A stretch of 6,688 nucleotides of DNA, from contig DCZN01000073.1 in assembly GCA_002331625.1 (NCBI GenBank), forward strand, positions 41,989-48,676. Direction: 5' to 3'. This stretch comes from Nitrospira sp. UBA2083. GTDB lineage: Bacteria; Nitrospirota; Nitrospiria; Nitrospirales; Nitrospiraceae. This document shows positions 1-5,773 of this stretch, piece after piece (the stretch's first letter is position 1; every line of letters begins with the position of its first letter). A model generated the notes under the pieces. It made no database searches. It was not told where the DNA came from and saw only the letters and a program-made list of their open reading frames with translations. The position numbers were made by a program, and so were the translations under genes.

Positions 1-515
1 GCTTCATGGAAGGCCTGGTGCTTCCCCTGCGCATAAGAGGCGAGTGCAGCCCTCGCCGCAAGCTCAGAGGGCTCGCCCAGAATGGGGAAGTCCTTATAGA
101 CCACCCGCACCCGTGGATCGACCTTCTGCAGTTCCGTGACCGCTGAGGCCGCCTTCTTACAAAAGCCGCAGCGATAGTCATAGAACTCAACCAACGTGAT
201 CTCTCCATTCAGATTCCCGCTGACTGGTGACGTGGGATCATGAAGCAGCTCGTCCTGCTTGGTCTTGAGGGCGACTTTCTGACGTTCCTTCAGCTCTGCC
301 TCACGTTTGGCTTCCAACGCCTGCAGCGATTGTTCAATCACTTCTGGATGAGCCCGAATGTACCGCTCAATCGCAGCATCCGCGACATCTTGAGAAGTGG
401 TCGATGGACTTTTGGCCTCCTTGGCCGTGGTTGAACAACCAGCCACGAACAAGGCGAGGATAGGCAGGACACTCAATAGCCGCAGGAACCGGCTCCACAT
501 ATCGATGCTATTCAT
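1..515 (-). CDS. DsbA-family thioredoxin-fold lipoprotein (3' end cut by window)
   Basis: Likely a periplasmic thiol-disulfide oxidoreductase, or a disulfide isomerase/reductase of the DsbA/Com1/ScsC type. 171 codons are visible and the gene runs off the left edge. Residues about 8-26 are hydrophobic and end in a lipobox (V-A-G-C, Cys27), so I predict a lipid-anchored protein. A charged helix follows (about 44-90) with the 'AHPEVIEQSLQALEAKR' pattern typical of the N-terminal extension of this branch. The thioredoxin fold starts near residue 106 (TLVEFYDYRCGFC) with the active-site motif C116-G-F-C119, followed by 'VVYKDFPILG'. The cis-Pro loop would lie beyond the edge. ATG at 515 is chosen because AGGAG (528-524) sits 8 nt upstream; a second ATG at 500 lacks such a site. 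It follows the TPM gene by 40 bp, as the last visible gene of the leftward train. The family assignment is firm, but oxidase versus isomerase cannot be decided. Confidence 0.88.
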   Translation of the reverse strand, partial: MNSIDMWSRFLRLLSVLPILALFVAGCSTTAKEAKSPSTTSQDVADAAIERYIRAHPEVIEQSLQALEAKREAELKERQKVALKTKQDELLHDPTSPVSGNLNGEITLVEFYDYRCGFCKKAASAVTELQKVDPRVRVVYKDFPILGEPSELAARAALASYAQGKHQAFHE

Positions 516-555
516 AGATGGGTCTCCTGTATGCGCACACATTTCTCCTGGTAAC

Positions 556-1305
556 TTATCGATATCCCTCCCCGCTCGTGCCGCCCCCAAAACCGCCCCA
601 GTTCCCGCCGAACCCGCCTTGGCCGGTCCCCCAGTACTCCCCTTTCTGAACCCGCCGATAGGGGTGCCGTAAATCCGGTCGGCTCATCCACCAGAAAAAC
701 GAGACGATGGCGGCAGTGGTACCCAATGTAATCCACACTCCAAGTCCCTTGATTCGAGGCCTGGATGGAGGAGTAAACCTCACTTCCTGCGCCGGGGTCG
801 CCAGCGCCACGGCAGTGCGATACAGCCCTTCACCGAAGTGTCCTCGCTCAATCGCAGGTTGAAGATACTGCCGACTGACTTCATTCCTGACGTCCGGAGT
901 GATCGCCGGCAGCATCTGACGCCCCAAGGCCATGGCTGCCTGCCGTTCCTGCACGGCCACGAGGACCATCAGCCCATGTTCCTGCTGCGTCGACCCGATC
1001 TGCCATTTGGCGTACAGGACATCCGCATATTCCTTGGCCGACGGGTAGGGTTTGATACTGGGCACGGTCACGATTACCATCTCCACGCCGCTTTTCTTCT
1101 CCAGATCGGTGCAGACAGACCGAATGCGCTCCTTCCATTCCGGTTCCACAACTTGCGCATGATCGCTGACATAGCCGATCGGGCTCGGGAGGGGCACGCG
1201 TTCCTTCGGCCGATCATAGAGCGCAGCCTGTGCAGTAGCCGTCCACAGCACGAGCACGAGGCTCACCAAGGTTGCCCTAATTGCGTGTTTGTGAGGTCGA
1301 GGCAT
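556..1305 (-). CDS. TPM-domain membrane protein with glycine-rich tail
   Basis: A TPM-domain protein (TPM_phosphatase family, related to plant TLP18.3 and bacterial YgcG-type proteins). The domain is linked to phosphatase-like activity in plants and to membrane-protein or photosystem repair, but its bacterial role is mostly unknown. Visible in the 249 residues: a signal peptide (about 8-27, likely cut after A-Q-A), a TPM domain (about 43-172) with the typical strands 'GVEMVIVTVPS' and 'GLMVLVAVQERQAAMALG', one membrane helix (about 187-207), and a short Gly/Trp-rich tail (about 222-246). The domain should face the periplasm, with the tail probably cytoplasmic. The start is either ATG 1305, which overlaps the previous stop as TGATG, or GTG at 1308, one codon longer. 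I prefer ATG; no clear ribosome site decides it, and coupling to the upstream gene is likely. Domain confidence is high, function low. Confidence 0.85.
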   Translation of the reverse strand: MPRPHKHAIRATLVSLVLVLWTATAQAALYDRPKERVPLPSPIGYVSDHAQVVEPEWKERIRSVCTDLEKKSGVEMVIVTVPSIKPYPSAKEYADVLYAKWQIGSTQQEHGLMVLVAVQERQAAMALGRQMLPAITPDVRNEVSRQYLQPAIERGHFGEGLYRTAVALATPAQEVRFTPPSRPRIKGLGVWITLGTTAAIVSFFWWMSRPDLRHPYRRVQKGEYWGTGQGGFGGNWGGFGGGTSGEGYR

Positions 1306-2060
1306 CACCGTGTGATCCGCGTTTCTACAGCCGTGACCAGCCGAGCCAGGCTCTCGAGATAGCGATCCATGAGCCGCGGGATTTCTTTCTGGCCTGGAGA
1401 TATCTGTCCTCGTTTTAATAACAGCGCGTCATGCAGCCCGGTAAGGTCGACCTCCAAATGAGACTCCAGATCCTTTAGGAGCGGTTCCCCATGCGCCAGC
1501 ACAGGACGTTCCACTAGTCGTTGCACACCGCGAAGGGCCGGCAGCACTGCCGTGATGGAGAGTGCCAAGAGAATCGTCATGGCTTCTTCGGTGCTCCGTC
1601 CTTCCACCAGACGCTGACGAAGACGAAGCAGATTCCCCCGCAATGCCTGGAGCACTTCTGCGGCCAGGTAACGGGGATCCATCTTGAGGCCGACGAAGGG
1701 ATCCTGCCCCCACAACAATCGGTGGCTGTCGTGAATATCCTGGTATTCCAGTGGGAACGTAACCGAGGCGGACTGGAGATCGTCTGTGGTCAAGAACATG
1801 GGCACCACCACCTGTTCCTTGCTCCAACGCTTGTGAACCCCATCATATTTTTTTAATACGGCAAGATCGTAGGATGACAACACTAAAAGTAGATTGAGGT
1901 TGGATCGGCCCGGCAGAAACTCCCCTCGCACCGCGCTGCCGTATAAGATGATGCCTTCCAATTCAGTGCCGTAGGTCTTCGTCACATCCTTCACGTAGGA
2001 CCGTAACAGCTTGTGCGTATCCTCCGGCAACCCATCTATGGTCCAGTCAATCGACTGCAT
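1305..2060 (-). CDS. Nucleotidyltransferase-fold protein with altered catalytic Asp pair
   Basis: A 251-residue protein with an N-terminal polymerase-beta/MNT-type nucleotidyltransferase fold. The hallmark is 'IILYGSAVRGEFLPGRSN' (about 37-54), where G41-S42 is the nucleotide-binding turn. The following position normally reads D-x-D and provides the metal ligands. Here it reads N54-L-N56, then a hydrophobic strand LLLVL. On family knowledge this would impair or abolish metal-dependent nucleotidyl transfer, so the protein may be a pseudoenzyme or act differently. Residues about 130-250 are helical and rich in Leu/Arg, resembling the substrate-binding or HEPN-like helical half of such proteins, but I cannot name the family. 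ATG 2060 lies 4 nt after the stop of the monooxygenase gene, and the 3' end overlaps the TPM start by 1-4 nt, so translation is probably coupled on both sides. No strong Shine-Dalgarno is visible. Substrate unknown. Confidence 0.75.
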   Translation of the reverse strand: MQSIDWTIDGLPEDTHKLLRSYVKDVTKTYGTELEGIILYGSAVRGEFLPGRSNLNLLLVLSSYDLAVLKKYDGVHKRWSKEQVVVPMFLTTDDLQSASVTFPLEYQDIHDSHRLLWGQDPFVGLKMDPRYLAAEVLQALRGNLLRLRQRLVEGRSTEEAMTILLALSITAVLPALRGVQRLVERPVLAHGEPLLKDLESHLEVDLTGLHDALLLKRGQISPGQKEIPRLMDRYLESLARLVTAVETRITR

Positions 2061-2064
2061 GCCG

Positions 2065-3339
2065 TTACTGGATGCCTTCTGGCGCCAGATCGCGGGATGA
2101 GGGATCCGGCAGAAATCCAGCCGCCATCAGGCGATCCATCATGGTGAAGGGTGGGTCCTTGCGGAGTCCGGCGGTCGTCGACAAGACACGATACCGGAGG
2201 CGTGGGTTGCGATCCAACGTACTGAAGACCCGGTCCCGGAGAAAGGCAATGACCGGATTAGCGGTGTTCCAGAACAGCACCTGCTCGTCGGCCAACTTCT
2301 GCAGCATGGTGACGTGAGGTCGTCGTGAATCCTCATACCGCTTGAGTCGTGCCGCAGAATAATCATTCGCCGCCAGACATTCCGGAATAAGATCGACCAG
2401 CGTCATGGCATCCACCATCGCTTGCATGCGGCCCTGCGAGGCATGAGGATTCATCGCATGTGCGGCATCCCCGATCAGCACAGCTCCGTCAGCCACCCAC
2501 GTTGGCGTACGCACACGCCCGGTCGGCATGAAGGCGGTTTGCTTCCAATCGGTCAAGGTACGAAAAATCGGCTCACTGGATGGATCGATCGCAATCCATG
2601 CCTCTTGCAGCGCCGCAATGCCACGCGCTTTGACACTATCGTATGAACCGGTCTTGATCATGTAGAAGGCGTAGACCTTGTTTCCGGCAGCCGGAAACAT
2701 CCCAAGAATCGTTCGTTTGCCGACAAAATACTTTGCCTCCTCCAGAGGAATGACCGCATCCAACAGTGCGATCAAATACCCTTGTGGATACAGATGAAGA
2801 TCGGCTGGAATCTGCAATGCCTCACGCACCTTTGAAAACGCCCCGTCGGCGCCGACGACCATCTTTGCCTTCACCGTAACGTGGTCTTCCCCCTGTTTGG
2901 CTGTCAGTCCCACGACTCGCCCATTCTCTCGTAGCAGACCCGTAAACGCCGATCGATACCGCAATGAGACGGAGGGTTCCCGTTCGATTGCGCTCAGAAT
3001 GGCATGATGCGCCACATTGGGTAATGTCACCACCGCGCGATTATAGGGTGGCGGCAGGTCGCTATAGTCCACGGTGCATAGCCGCTCGCCACCGACACGG
3101 CAAAAATGAAACTTATGCACCGTCCGCGTGGAGTCGATGGGCAGCTTACTCAGAAGCCCTAGACGATCCAGTACCTGCTGCCCGTTCGGCTGCAGGATCT
3201 CCCCGCGCAATCCCTGCGGCGGGCCAGAAGCCTGCTCCAGCACAATGGTCTTGATCCCTTTCTGCGCCAGCGCAAGAGCCAATACGGCTCCACCGCCACC
3301 GGCACCCACGACGGCAATGTCCGTTTCTTCCGTTATCAC
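2065..3339 (-). CDS. FAD-dependent monooxygenase, PHBH/UbiH-like (class A)
   Basis: A 424-residue cytosolic flavoprotein of the p-hydroxybenzoate hydroxylase fold, expected to use FAD, NAD(P)H and O2 to hydroxylate or epoxidise an aromatic or other lipophilic substrate. Motifs in order: the N-terminal dinucleotide fold G12-A-G-G-G-G17 with the ribose-binding acidic end of strand 2 (VLEQ, E35); the 'RGEILQPNG' segment (45-53); the DG motif VVGADGAFSKVRE (161-173); and the GD motif VLIGDAAHAMNPH (287-299), in which D291 contacts the FAD ribityl/pyrophosphate. The usual G-Q-G after the GD motif reads S301-Q-G. A C-terminal helical part 'YEDSRRPHV' (335-343) is also usual for the group. The start is GTG at 3339: an in-frame TGA directly precedes it and GAGGG lies about 4 nt upstream. 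The substrate cannot be read from sequence, and neighbours give no quinone or menaquinone pathway context. The family call is safe. Confidence 0.88.
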   Translation of the reverse strand: MITEETDIAVVGAGGGGAVLALALAQKGIKTIVLEQASGPPQGLRGEILQPNGQQVLDRLGLLSKLPIDSTRTVHKFHFCRVGGERLCTVDYSDLPPPYNRAVVTLPNVAHHAILSAIEREPSVSLRYRSAFTGLLRENGRVVGLTAKQGEDHVTVKAKMVVGADGAFSKVREALQIPADLHLYPQGYLIALLDAVIPLEEAKYFVGKRTILGMFPAAGNKVYAFYMIKTGSYDSVKARGIAALQEAWIAIDPSSEPIFRTLTDWKQTAFMPTGRVRTPTWVADGAVLIGDAAHAMNPHASQGRMQAMVDAMTLVDLIPECLAANDYSAARLKRYEDSRRPHVTMLQKLADEQVLFWNTANPVIAFLRDRVFSTLDRNPRLRYRVLSTTAGLRKDPPFTMMDRLMAAGFLPDPSSRDLAPEGIQ

Positions 3340-3396
3340 TCAACCCTCAAAAAGGCTTTCCTGAACTCGGCCTCAACCTTACCCTCAACCATATGG

Positions 3397-3960
3397 CTAT
3401 TTCCACTCCTGGAATCGCTCGTGGTCGTTCCACATCGAGAGAAACTTGTCCCGGGCTTTCACCGTCATTGCACGGTCTCGGATAATGTCCAGCCGTTCGT
3501 CATTGTATTGATTTCCGCTCGTCGTCTGATTCATCGACCCGCTCGTATTGATCTCATCGTCGATCACGACTTGCTTCAGATGCATGAGGCTATCATGTTG
3601 ATTGATTTTGATCGGGATCCCGGCATCACGCAACGTGGAGAGGGCCGTTCGTTGCTTTGGATCTTGAAGCCGTTCCCGATCGGTGAGGATACGAACATCC
3701 ACACCCCGTCGTTTCGCCTCGACCAGCGCCTTCACTGCGAGCGGCGACGTGAACCCATAGGACGCGACAAAGATGGATCGCTTGGCTTGACCATAGATCC
3801 GCACCAGATGTTCGAGCGGCCGATCTTCAGGGCCATACCAGACCTCGATCGAGGCAGCGGAGACTTCCCAGCTTGGGCTCAATAGAACAGCGACGATCAA
3901 CCAGATGACGGCTTGGGAGTAGCACCGCCTGGCAAAAGAAAACGGCGTCGGCTGGGTCAT
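3397..3960 (-). CDS. Exported single-HKD phospholipase D-family protein (Nuc-like)
   Basis: A 187-residue member of the PLD superfamily with one HKD motif, like the dimeric endonuclease Nuc of Salmonella, which is of similar size. It may be a nuclease or phosphodiesterase. The sequence shows a signal peptide (hydrophobic 17-30, probable cut after V-S-A at 35). A PLD domain follows, with 'SIFVASYGFTSPLAVKALVEAKRRGVDVRIL' as the first helix-strand unit, split here at about 62-92. Next is H127-L-K129-(x4)-D134, six residues, then G141-S-M-N144, and the N-x-E pair (N153, E155). All expected catalytic residues are present. Two HKD sites would come from dimerisation. The ATG overlaps the upstream stop as ATGA, so translation is coupled to the small gene before it. 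Activity outside the cytoplasm is predicted; nucleic acid versus phospholipid substrate is unresolved, though the single-motif architecture favours nuclease. Confidence 0.83.
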   Translation of the reverse strand: MTQPTPFSFARRCYSQAVIWLIVAVLLSPSWEVSAASIEVWYGPEDRPLEHLVRIYGQAKRSIFVASYGFTSPLAVKALVEAKRRGVDVRILTDRERLQDPKQRTALSTLRDAGIPIKINQHDSLMHLKQVVIDDEINTSGSMNQTTSGNQYNDERLDIIRDRAMTVKARDKFLSMWNDHERFQEWK

Positions 3961-4334
3961 TCCAGTTCGAAGAGATCACGGAAATGGTCGTCTGACGATT
4001 CCCAGGCTTGAGGAGCATGTGCCTGAAGCCACTGCCGGAGAAACTGCTTTTGATCAAGAGTCAGCAGTTGTTTAATCTGGTGCGGTCGTCCTTGGATTGG
4101 CTGCAGAAGACTGATTCGTTTCTTCATGTCCAGCATCGCGGGCCGGACGTACAGACTCGTAAAGGCCGACGCAGCGTCCTCCGTCCCATCGCCTTGCACC
4201 CATACGGAGAGGAACTTGTCCAGCACCAGCCCAGCACTGTCCAACGCCGGTTCCGTATCATGAAACAACTCATTCTCGGACTGCGTTAACGGGGTCGACT
4301 CCGCGGCGCGAAAGAGGAAATTCTTTTTCCACAT
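3957..4334 (-). CDS. Small protein of unknown function upstream of the PLD gene
   Basis: A 125-residue protein whose family I do not recognise. It starts 'MWKKNFLFRAAES' with no convincing signal peptide or membrane segment. The middle (about 33-62) and the second half (about 68-108) look alpha-helical and amphipathic, with many Leu/Gln/Lys; the C terminus is acidic (SSDDHFRDLFELE). There are no cysteines and no recognisable metal or nucleotide motif. It is probably a real gene: GGAG (4345-4342) lies 7 nt before the ATG, no alternative start lies between that ATG and the upstream in-frame TGA, and its TGA overlaps the ATG of the PLD gene in a 4-nt ATGA, a classic coupled arrangement. It is first in the leftward train. 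A role with the PLD protein, such as chaperone or inhibitor, is only a guess from position. Confidence 0.65.
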   Translation of the reverse strand: MWKKNFLFRAAESTPLTQSENELFHDTEPALDSAGLVLDKFLSVWVQGDGTEDAASAFTSLYVRPAMLDMKKRISLLQPIQGRPHQIKQLLTLDQKQFLRQWLQAHAPQAWESSDDHFRDLFELE

Positions 4335-4357
4335 GACGATACTCCATCGGAAGCGGC

Positions 4358-4386
4358 ATAGTGGCGACGAGCCGGATCAAAGTCAA
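4358..4386 (-). promoter_or_regulatory. Possible sigma70-like promoter for the leftward gene train
   Basis: On the minus strand TTGACT (4386-4381) matches the -35 consensus at five of six positions. A 17-nt spacer separates it from CACTAT (4363-4358), a weak -10 with three matches. Transcription would start about 4350, just upstream of the GGAG and ATG of the first leftward gene. This is sequence resemblance only, and the weak -10 keeps confidence low. Confidence 0.3.
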
Positions 4387-4493
4387 GGCATCCTTCAGGG
4401 CAAGTGTCCCTTCTCCGCTGCCCGTCGGACCTGAACTCTTTCAAGTATGAATCCTATTGAACCTTCGTGTCTCTCACAGGGATAGCCGGAGCC

Positions 4494-4523
4494 TTGACAA
4501 CCAAAGCGCCCCTTTGCTATTTT
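4494..4523 (+). promoter_or_regulatory. Sigma70-like promoter with extended -10 for the sulfur-carrier operon
   Basis: A perfect TTGACA -35 (4494-4499) is followed by an 18-nt spacer and TATTTT (4518-4523), preceded by TGC, giving an extended -10 (TG-n). An AT-rich stretch follows to about 4535. Predicted start is near 4530, leaving a leader of only about 33 nt before the GTG at 4563, too short for a riboswitch. It is the best promoter-like sequence in the divergent gap and is placed correctly for the rightward operon. Confidence 0.6.
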
Positions 4524-4553
4524 TAAAAATTCTTCAATCTCTAAGCCAACTTG

Positions 4554-4557
4554 GGAG
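4554..4557 (+). promoter_or_regulatory. Ribosome binding site that sets the sulfur-carrier start
   Basis: GGAG (within GGGAGA, 4553-4558) sits 5 nt before GTG 4563. A longer reading from TTG 4551 would place this site inside the coding sequence and add four residues not typical of the family, so GTG 4563 is taken as the start. Confidence 0.6.
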
Positions 4558-4562
4558 AATCT

Positions 4563-4763
4563 GTGCAGGTCAAAATCAATGGGAAGCCAGAGGAGATCCA
4601 GAACGGAACCGTCCTCGATTTGCTCAAGACCAAGAACATCGAACCGCAGATGGTCGCCGTCGAGGTCAATGACAAGGTGTTGGACCGTGACCACCTTGCC
4701 ACGACCCACCTCAACGAAGGAGACCAAGTGGAGTTTCTCTTCTATATGGGAGGAGGCCGGTGA
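4563..4763 (+). CDS. ThiS/MoaD/CysO-like sulfur carrier protein
   Basis: A 66-residue ubiquitin-like protein that carries sulfur as a C-terminal thiocarboxylate. The fold signature is clear: 'MQVKINGKPEEI' as the first hairpin, 'TVLDLLKTKNIEP' (16-28) as the helix, 'MVAVEVNDKVLDRD' (30-43), and the late 'LNEGDQVEFLFYMGGGR' (50-66). Length is normal for ThiS. The tail ends G63-G64-G65-R66, not the bare Gly-Gly needed for adenylation, so one or two residues may have to be removed. The start is GTG at 4563, set by GGAG 5 nt upstream. Its TGA overlaps the GTG of the cysteine synthase gene (GTGA). With a PLP synthase and a MoeB-like E1 next door and no thiazole genes (thiG, thiE) in view, a CysO-like role in cysteine synthesis is more likely than ThiS in thiamine synthesis, but that is inference. 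I see no moaE either. Confidence 0.82.
   Translation: MQVKINGKPEEIQNGTVLDLLKTKNIEPQMVAVEVNDKVLDRDHLATTHLNEGDQVEFLFYMGGGR
4749..4756 (+). promoter_or_regulatory. Shine-Dalgarno of the cysteine synthase, inside the carrier's Gly codons
   Basis: GGAGGAGG (4749-4756) is formed by the codons for the carrier's terminal Gly residues (GGA GGA GGC). The GGAGG at 4749-4753 lies 6 nt before GTG 4760. This strong site, together with the GTGA overlap, supports the GTG start and translational coupling of the two genes. Confidence 0.65.
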
Positions 4764-5689
4764 GCACAACCTTGTACAAAGACATCACTGAGCTGATCGG
4801 CAAGACTCCGCTCGTTCGACTGAACCGCTTCTCAAAATCCGGTTCAGCCACGATCTATGGAAAAGTGGAATTTTTCAACCCAGCCGGCAGCGTCAAGGAT
4901 CGTATCTGCCTCAATATGATCAATGAGGCAGAACGACAAGGGAAGCTCAAGCCTGGCGGAACCATCGTGGAGCCGACCAGCGGCAACACCGGTATCGGAT
5001 TGGCTCTGGTCGCAGCAGTACGAGGCTACCAGCTCATCCTCGTGATGCCGGAGAGCATGAGCATGGAGCGGGCCAGCTTGTTGTCGTCGTATGGCGCACA
5101 GTTGGTGTTGACGCCAGCCTGGGAAGGCATGAAAGGATCGATCAAAGAGGCGGAGAGTATCTTGGCCCAAAATCCGTCGTACTTCATGCCGGATCAGTTC
5201 TCGAACCCGGCTAACCCGGCCATGCATAAGATGACGACCGCGCCGGAAATCTGGGAGGCGCTGGACGGAAAGATCGATGCCTTCGTGGCAGCGGTGGGAA
5301 CCGGCGGAACCATCACGGGATGCGGTGAAGTCTTCAAGGAAAAGAACCCGCAGATCAAAATCATCGCCGTCGAACCGGCAACCTCACCGGTCTTGTCCGG
5401 CGGCGATCCTGGACCTCATAAAATTCAAGGGATCGGTGCGGGGTTTATTCCGAGGGTTCTGAATCGAAAAATCCTCGACCGCGTGATGACTGTGACGGAT
5501 GACGAGGCCTATCAGACTGCCAAGCAGCTCTCGAAGAAAGAAGGCCTGCTGGTCGGCATTTCTGCCGGTGCGAATGTGTTCGCCGCCCAAAAGGTCGCGG
5601 AGGAACTGGGACCCGGCAAAAATGTCGTCACCATCCTGTGTGACACGGGCGAGCGCTACATCAGCATTGAGAAGTATTTTAATATTTGA
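4760..5689 (+). CDS. cysK: Cysteine synthase (O-acetylserine sulfhydrylase family, CysK-type)
   Basis: A PLP-dependent fold-type II enzyme of 309 residues, the usual length, that makes L-cysteine by beta-replacement on an activated serine. Visible motifs: 'IGKTPLVRLNR' (13-23); PLP lysine K46 in 'NPAGSVKDR'; the substrate loop T73-S-G-N-T-G78; 'PDQFSNPANP' (144-153); the phosphate-cradle loop G180-T-G-G-T184; 'KIQGIGAGFIP' (221-231); and S268 in 'VGISAG', which contacts the PLP ring nitrogen. The QFSNPANP and GIGAGFIP segments are features of O-acetylserine/sulfide enzymes (CysK); as I recall it, mycobacterial CysM, which uses O-phosphoserine and the CysO thiocarboxylate, lacks GIGAGFIP. The operon position after a sulfur carrier nevertheless suggests carrier-borne sulfur, so donor and acceptor substrates are open; cysM would be the alternative name. 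The start GTG overlaps the carrier's stop, with a strong Shine-Dalgarno. Confidence 0.93.
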   Translation: MSTTLYKDITELIGKTPLVRLNRFSKSGSATIYGKVEFFNPAGSVKDRICLNMINEAERQGKLKPGGTIVEPTSGNTGIGLALVAAVRGYQLILVMPESMSMERASLLSSYGAQLVLTPAWEGMKGSIKEAESILAQNPSYFMPDQFSNPANPAMHKMTTAPEIWEALDGKIDAFVAAVGTGGTITGCGEVFKEKNPQIKIIAVEPATSPVLSGGDPGPHKIQGIGAGFIPRVLNRKILDRVMTVTDDEAYQTAKQLSKKEGLLVGISAGANVFAAQKVAEELGPGKNVVTILCDTGERYISIEKYFNI

Positions 5690-5690
5690 G

Positions 5691-5763
5691 AAGCTGACAG
5701 GCACGAATGCAAGCAAGCTGACATTCGGTCCTTGTATCCTGTCAGCCTGTGCTCCTTGTCAGC
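5691..5763 (+). repeat. Four-copy palindromic repeat array in the cysK-moeB gap
   Basis: Two direct copies of AAGCTGACA (5691-5699 and 5715-5723, 24 nt apart) are followed by two inverted copies of the core, TGTCAGC (5740-5746 and 5757-5763). GCTGACAGG (5693-5701) and CCTGTCAGC (5738-5746) are perfect 9-nt complements. A nested fold is also possible: outer copies 1 and 4 pair, helped by GCAC/GTGC (5701-5704 with 5749-5752), and copies 2 and 3 form an inner 7-bp stem with a 16-nt loop. No T-run follows, so it is not a standard terminator. It could be a dispersed REP-like repeat, an RNA-processing or stability hairpin, or a regulator site. The copies are seen; the role is unknown. Confidence 0.6.
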
Positions 5764-5773
5764 CGTATTGAAC

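Noticed and set aside
240..672. Two short overlapping plus-strand open frames near the left edge
   Set aside because: They are antisense to the DsbA-like lipoprotein and to the TPM tail, and show no family features.
838..1362. 174-codon plus-strand open frame across the TPM gene
   Set aside because: Antisense to a protein with signal peptide, TPM domain and membrane helix; its own translation is rich in His/Arg/Leu without domain pattern.
3421..3885. 154-codon plus-strand frame opposite the PLD gene
   Set aside because: The minus-strand reading has an intact HKD motif and a signal peptide; the plus-strand frame is a shadow.
4394..4435. TTCAGG ... CCTGAA inverted repeat (6 bp, 30-nt loop) in the divergent gap
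   Set aside because: Short stem with a long loop and competing pairings; not distinguishable from chance and not a terminator.
4530..4562. Riboswitch (TPP or SAM) upstream of the sulfur carrier
   Set aside because: The predicted leader is only about 33 nt, too short for a known aptamer, and no THI-box or S-box features are seen.
4551..4562. TTG start four codons upstream for the sulfur carrier
   Set aside because: It would put the Shine-Dalgarno inside the gene and add residues not usual for ThiS-type proteins.
4395..4769. 124-codon open frame antisense to the sulfur carrier
   Set aside because: It is the mirror of a clear ThiS-fold gene plus its promoter region, with no ribosome site or recognisable product; the plus-strand reading has family motifs.
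5693..5763. Rho-independent terminator after the cysteine synthase
   Set aside because: Stems exist but no T-run follows and the next gene is on the same strand 10 nt later, so a repeat or processing element fits better.
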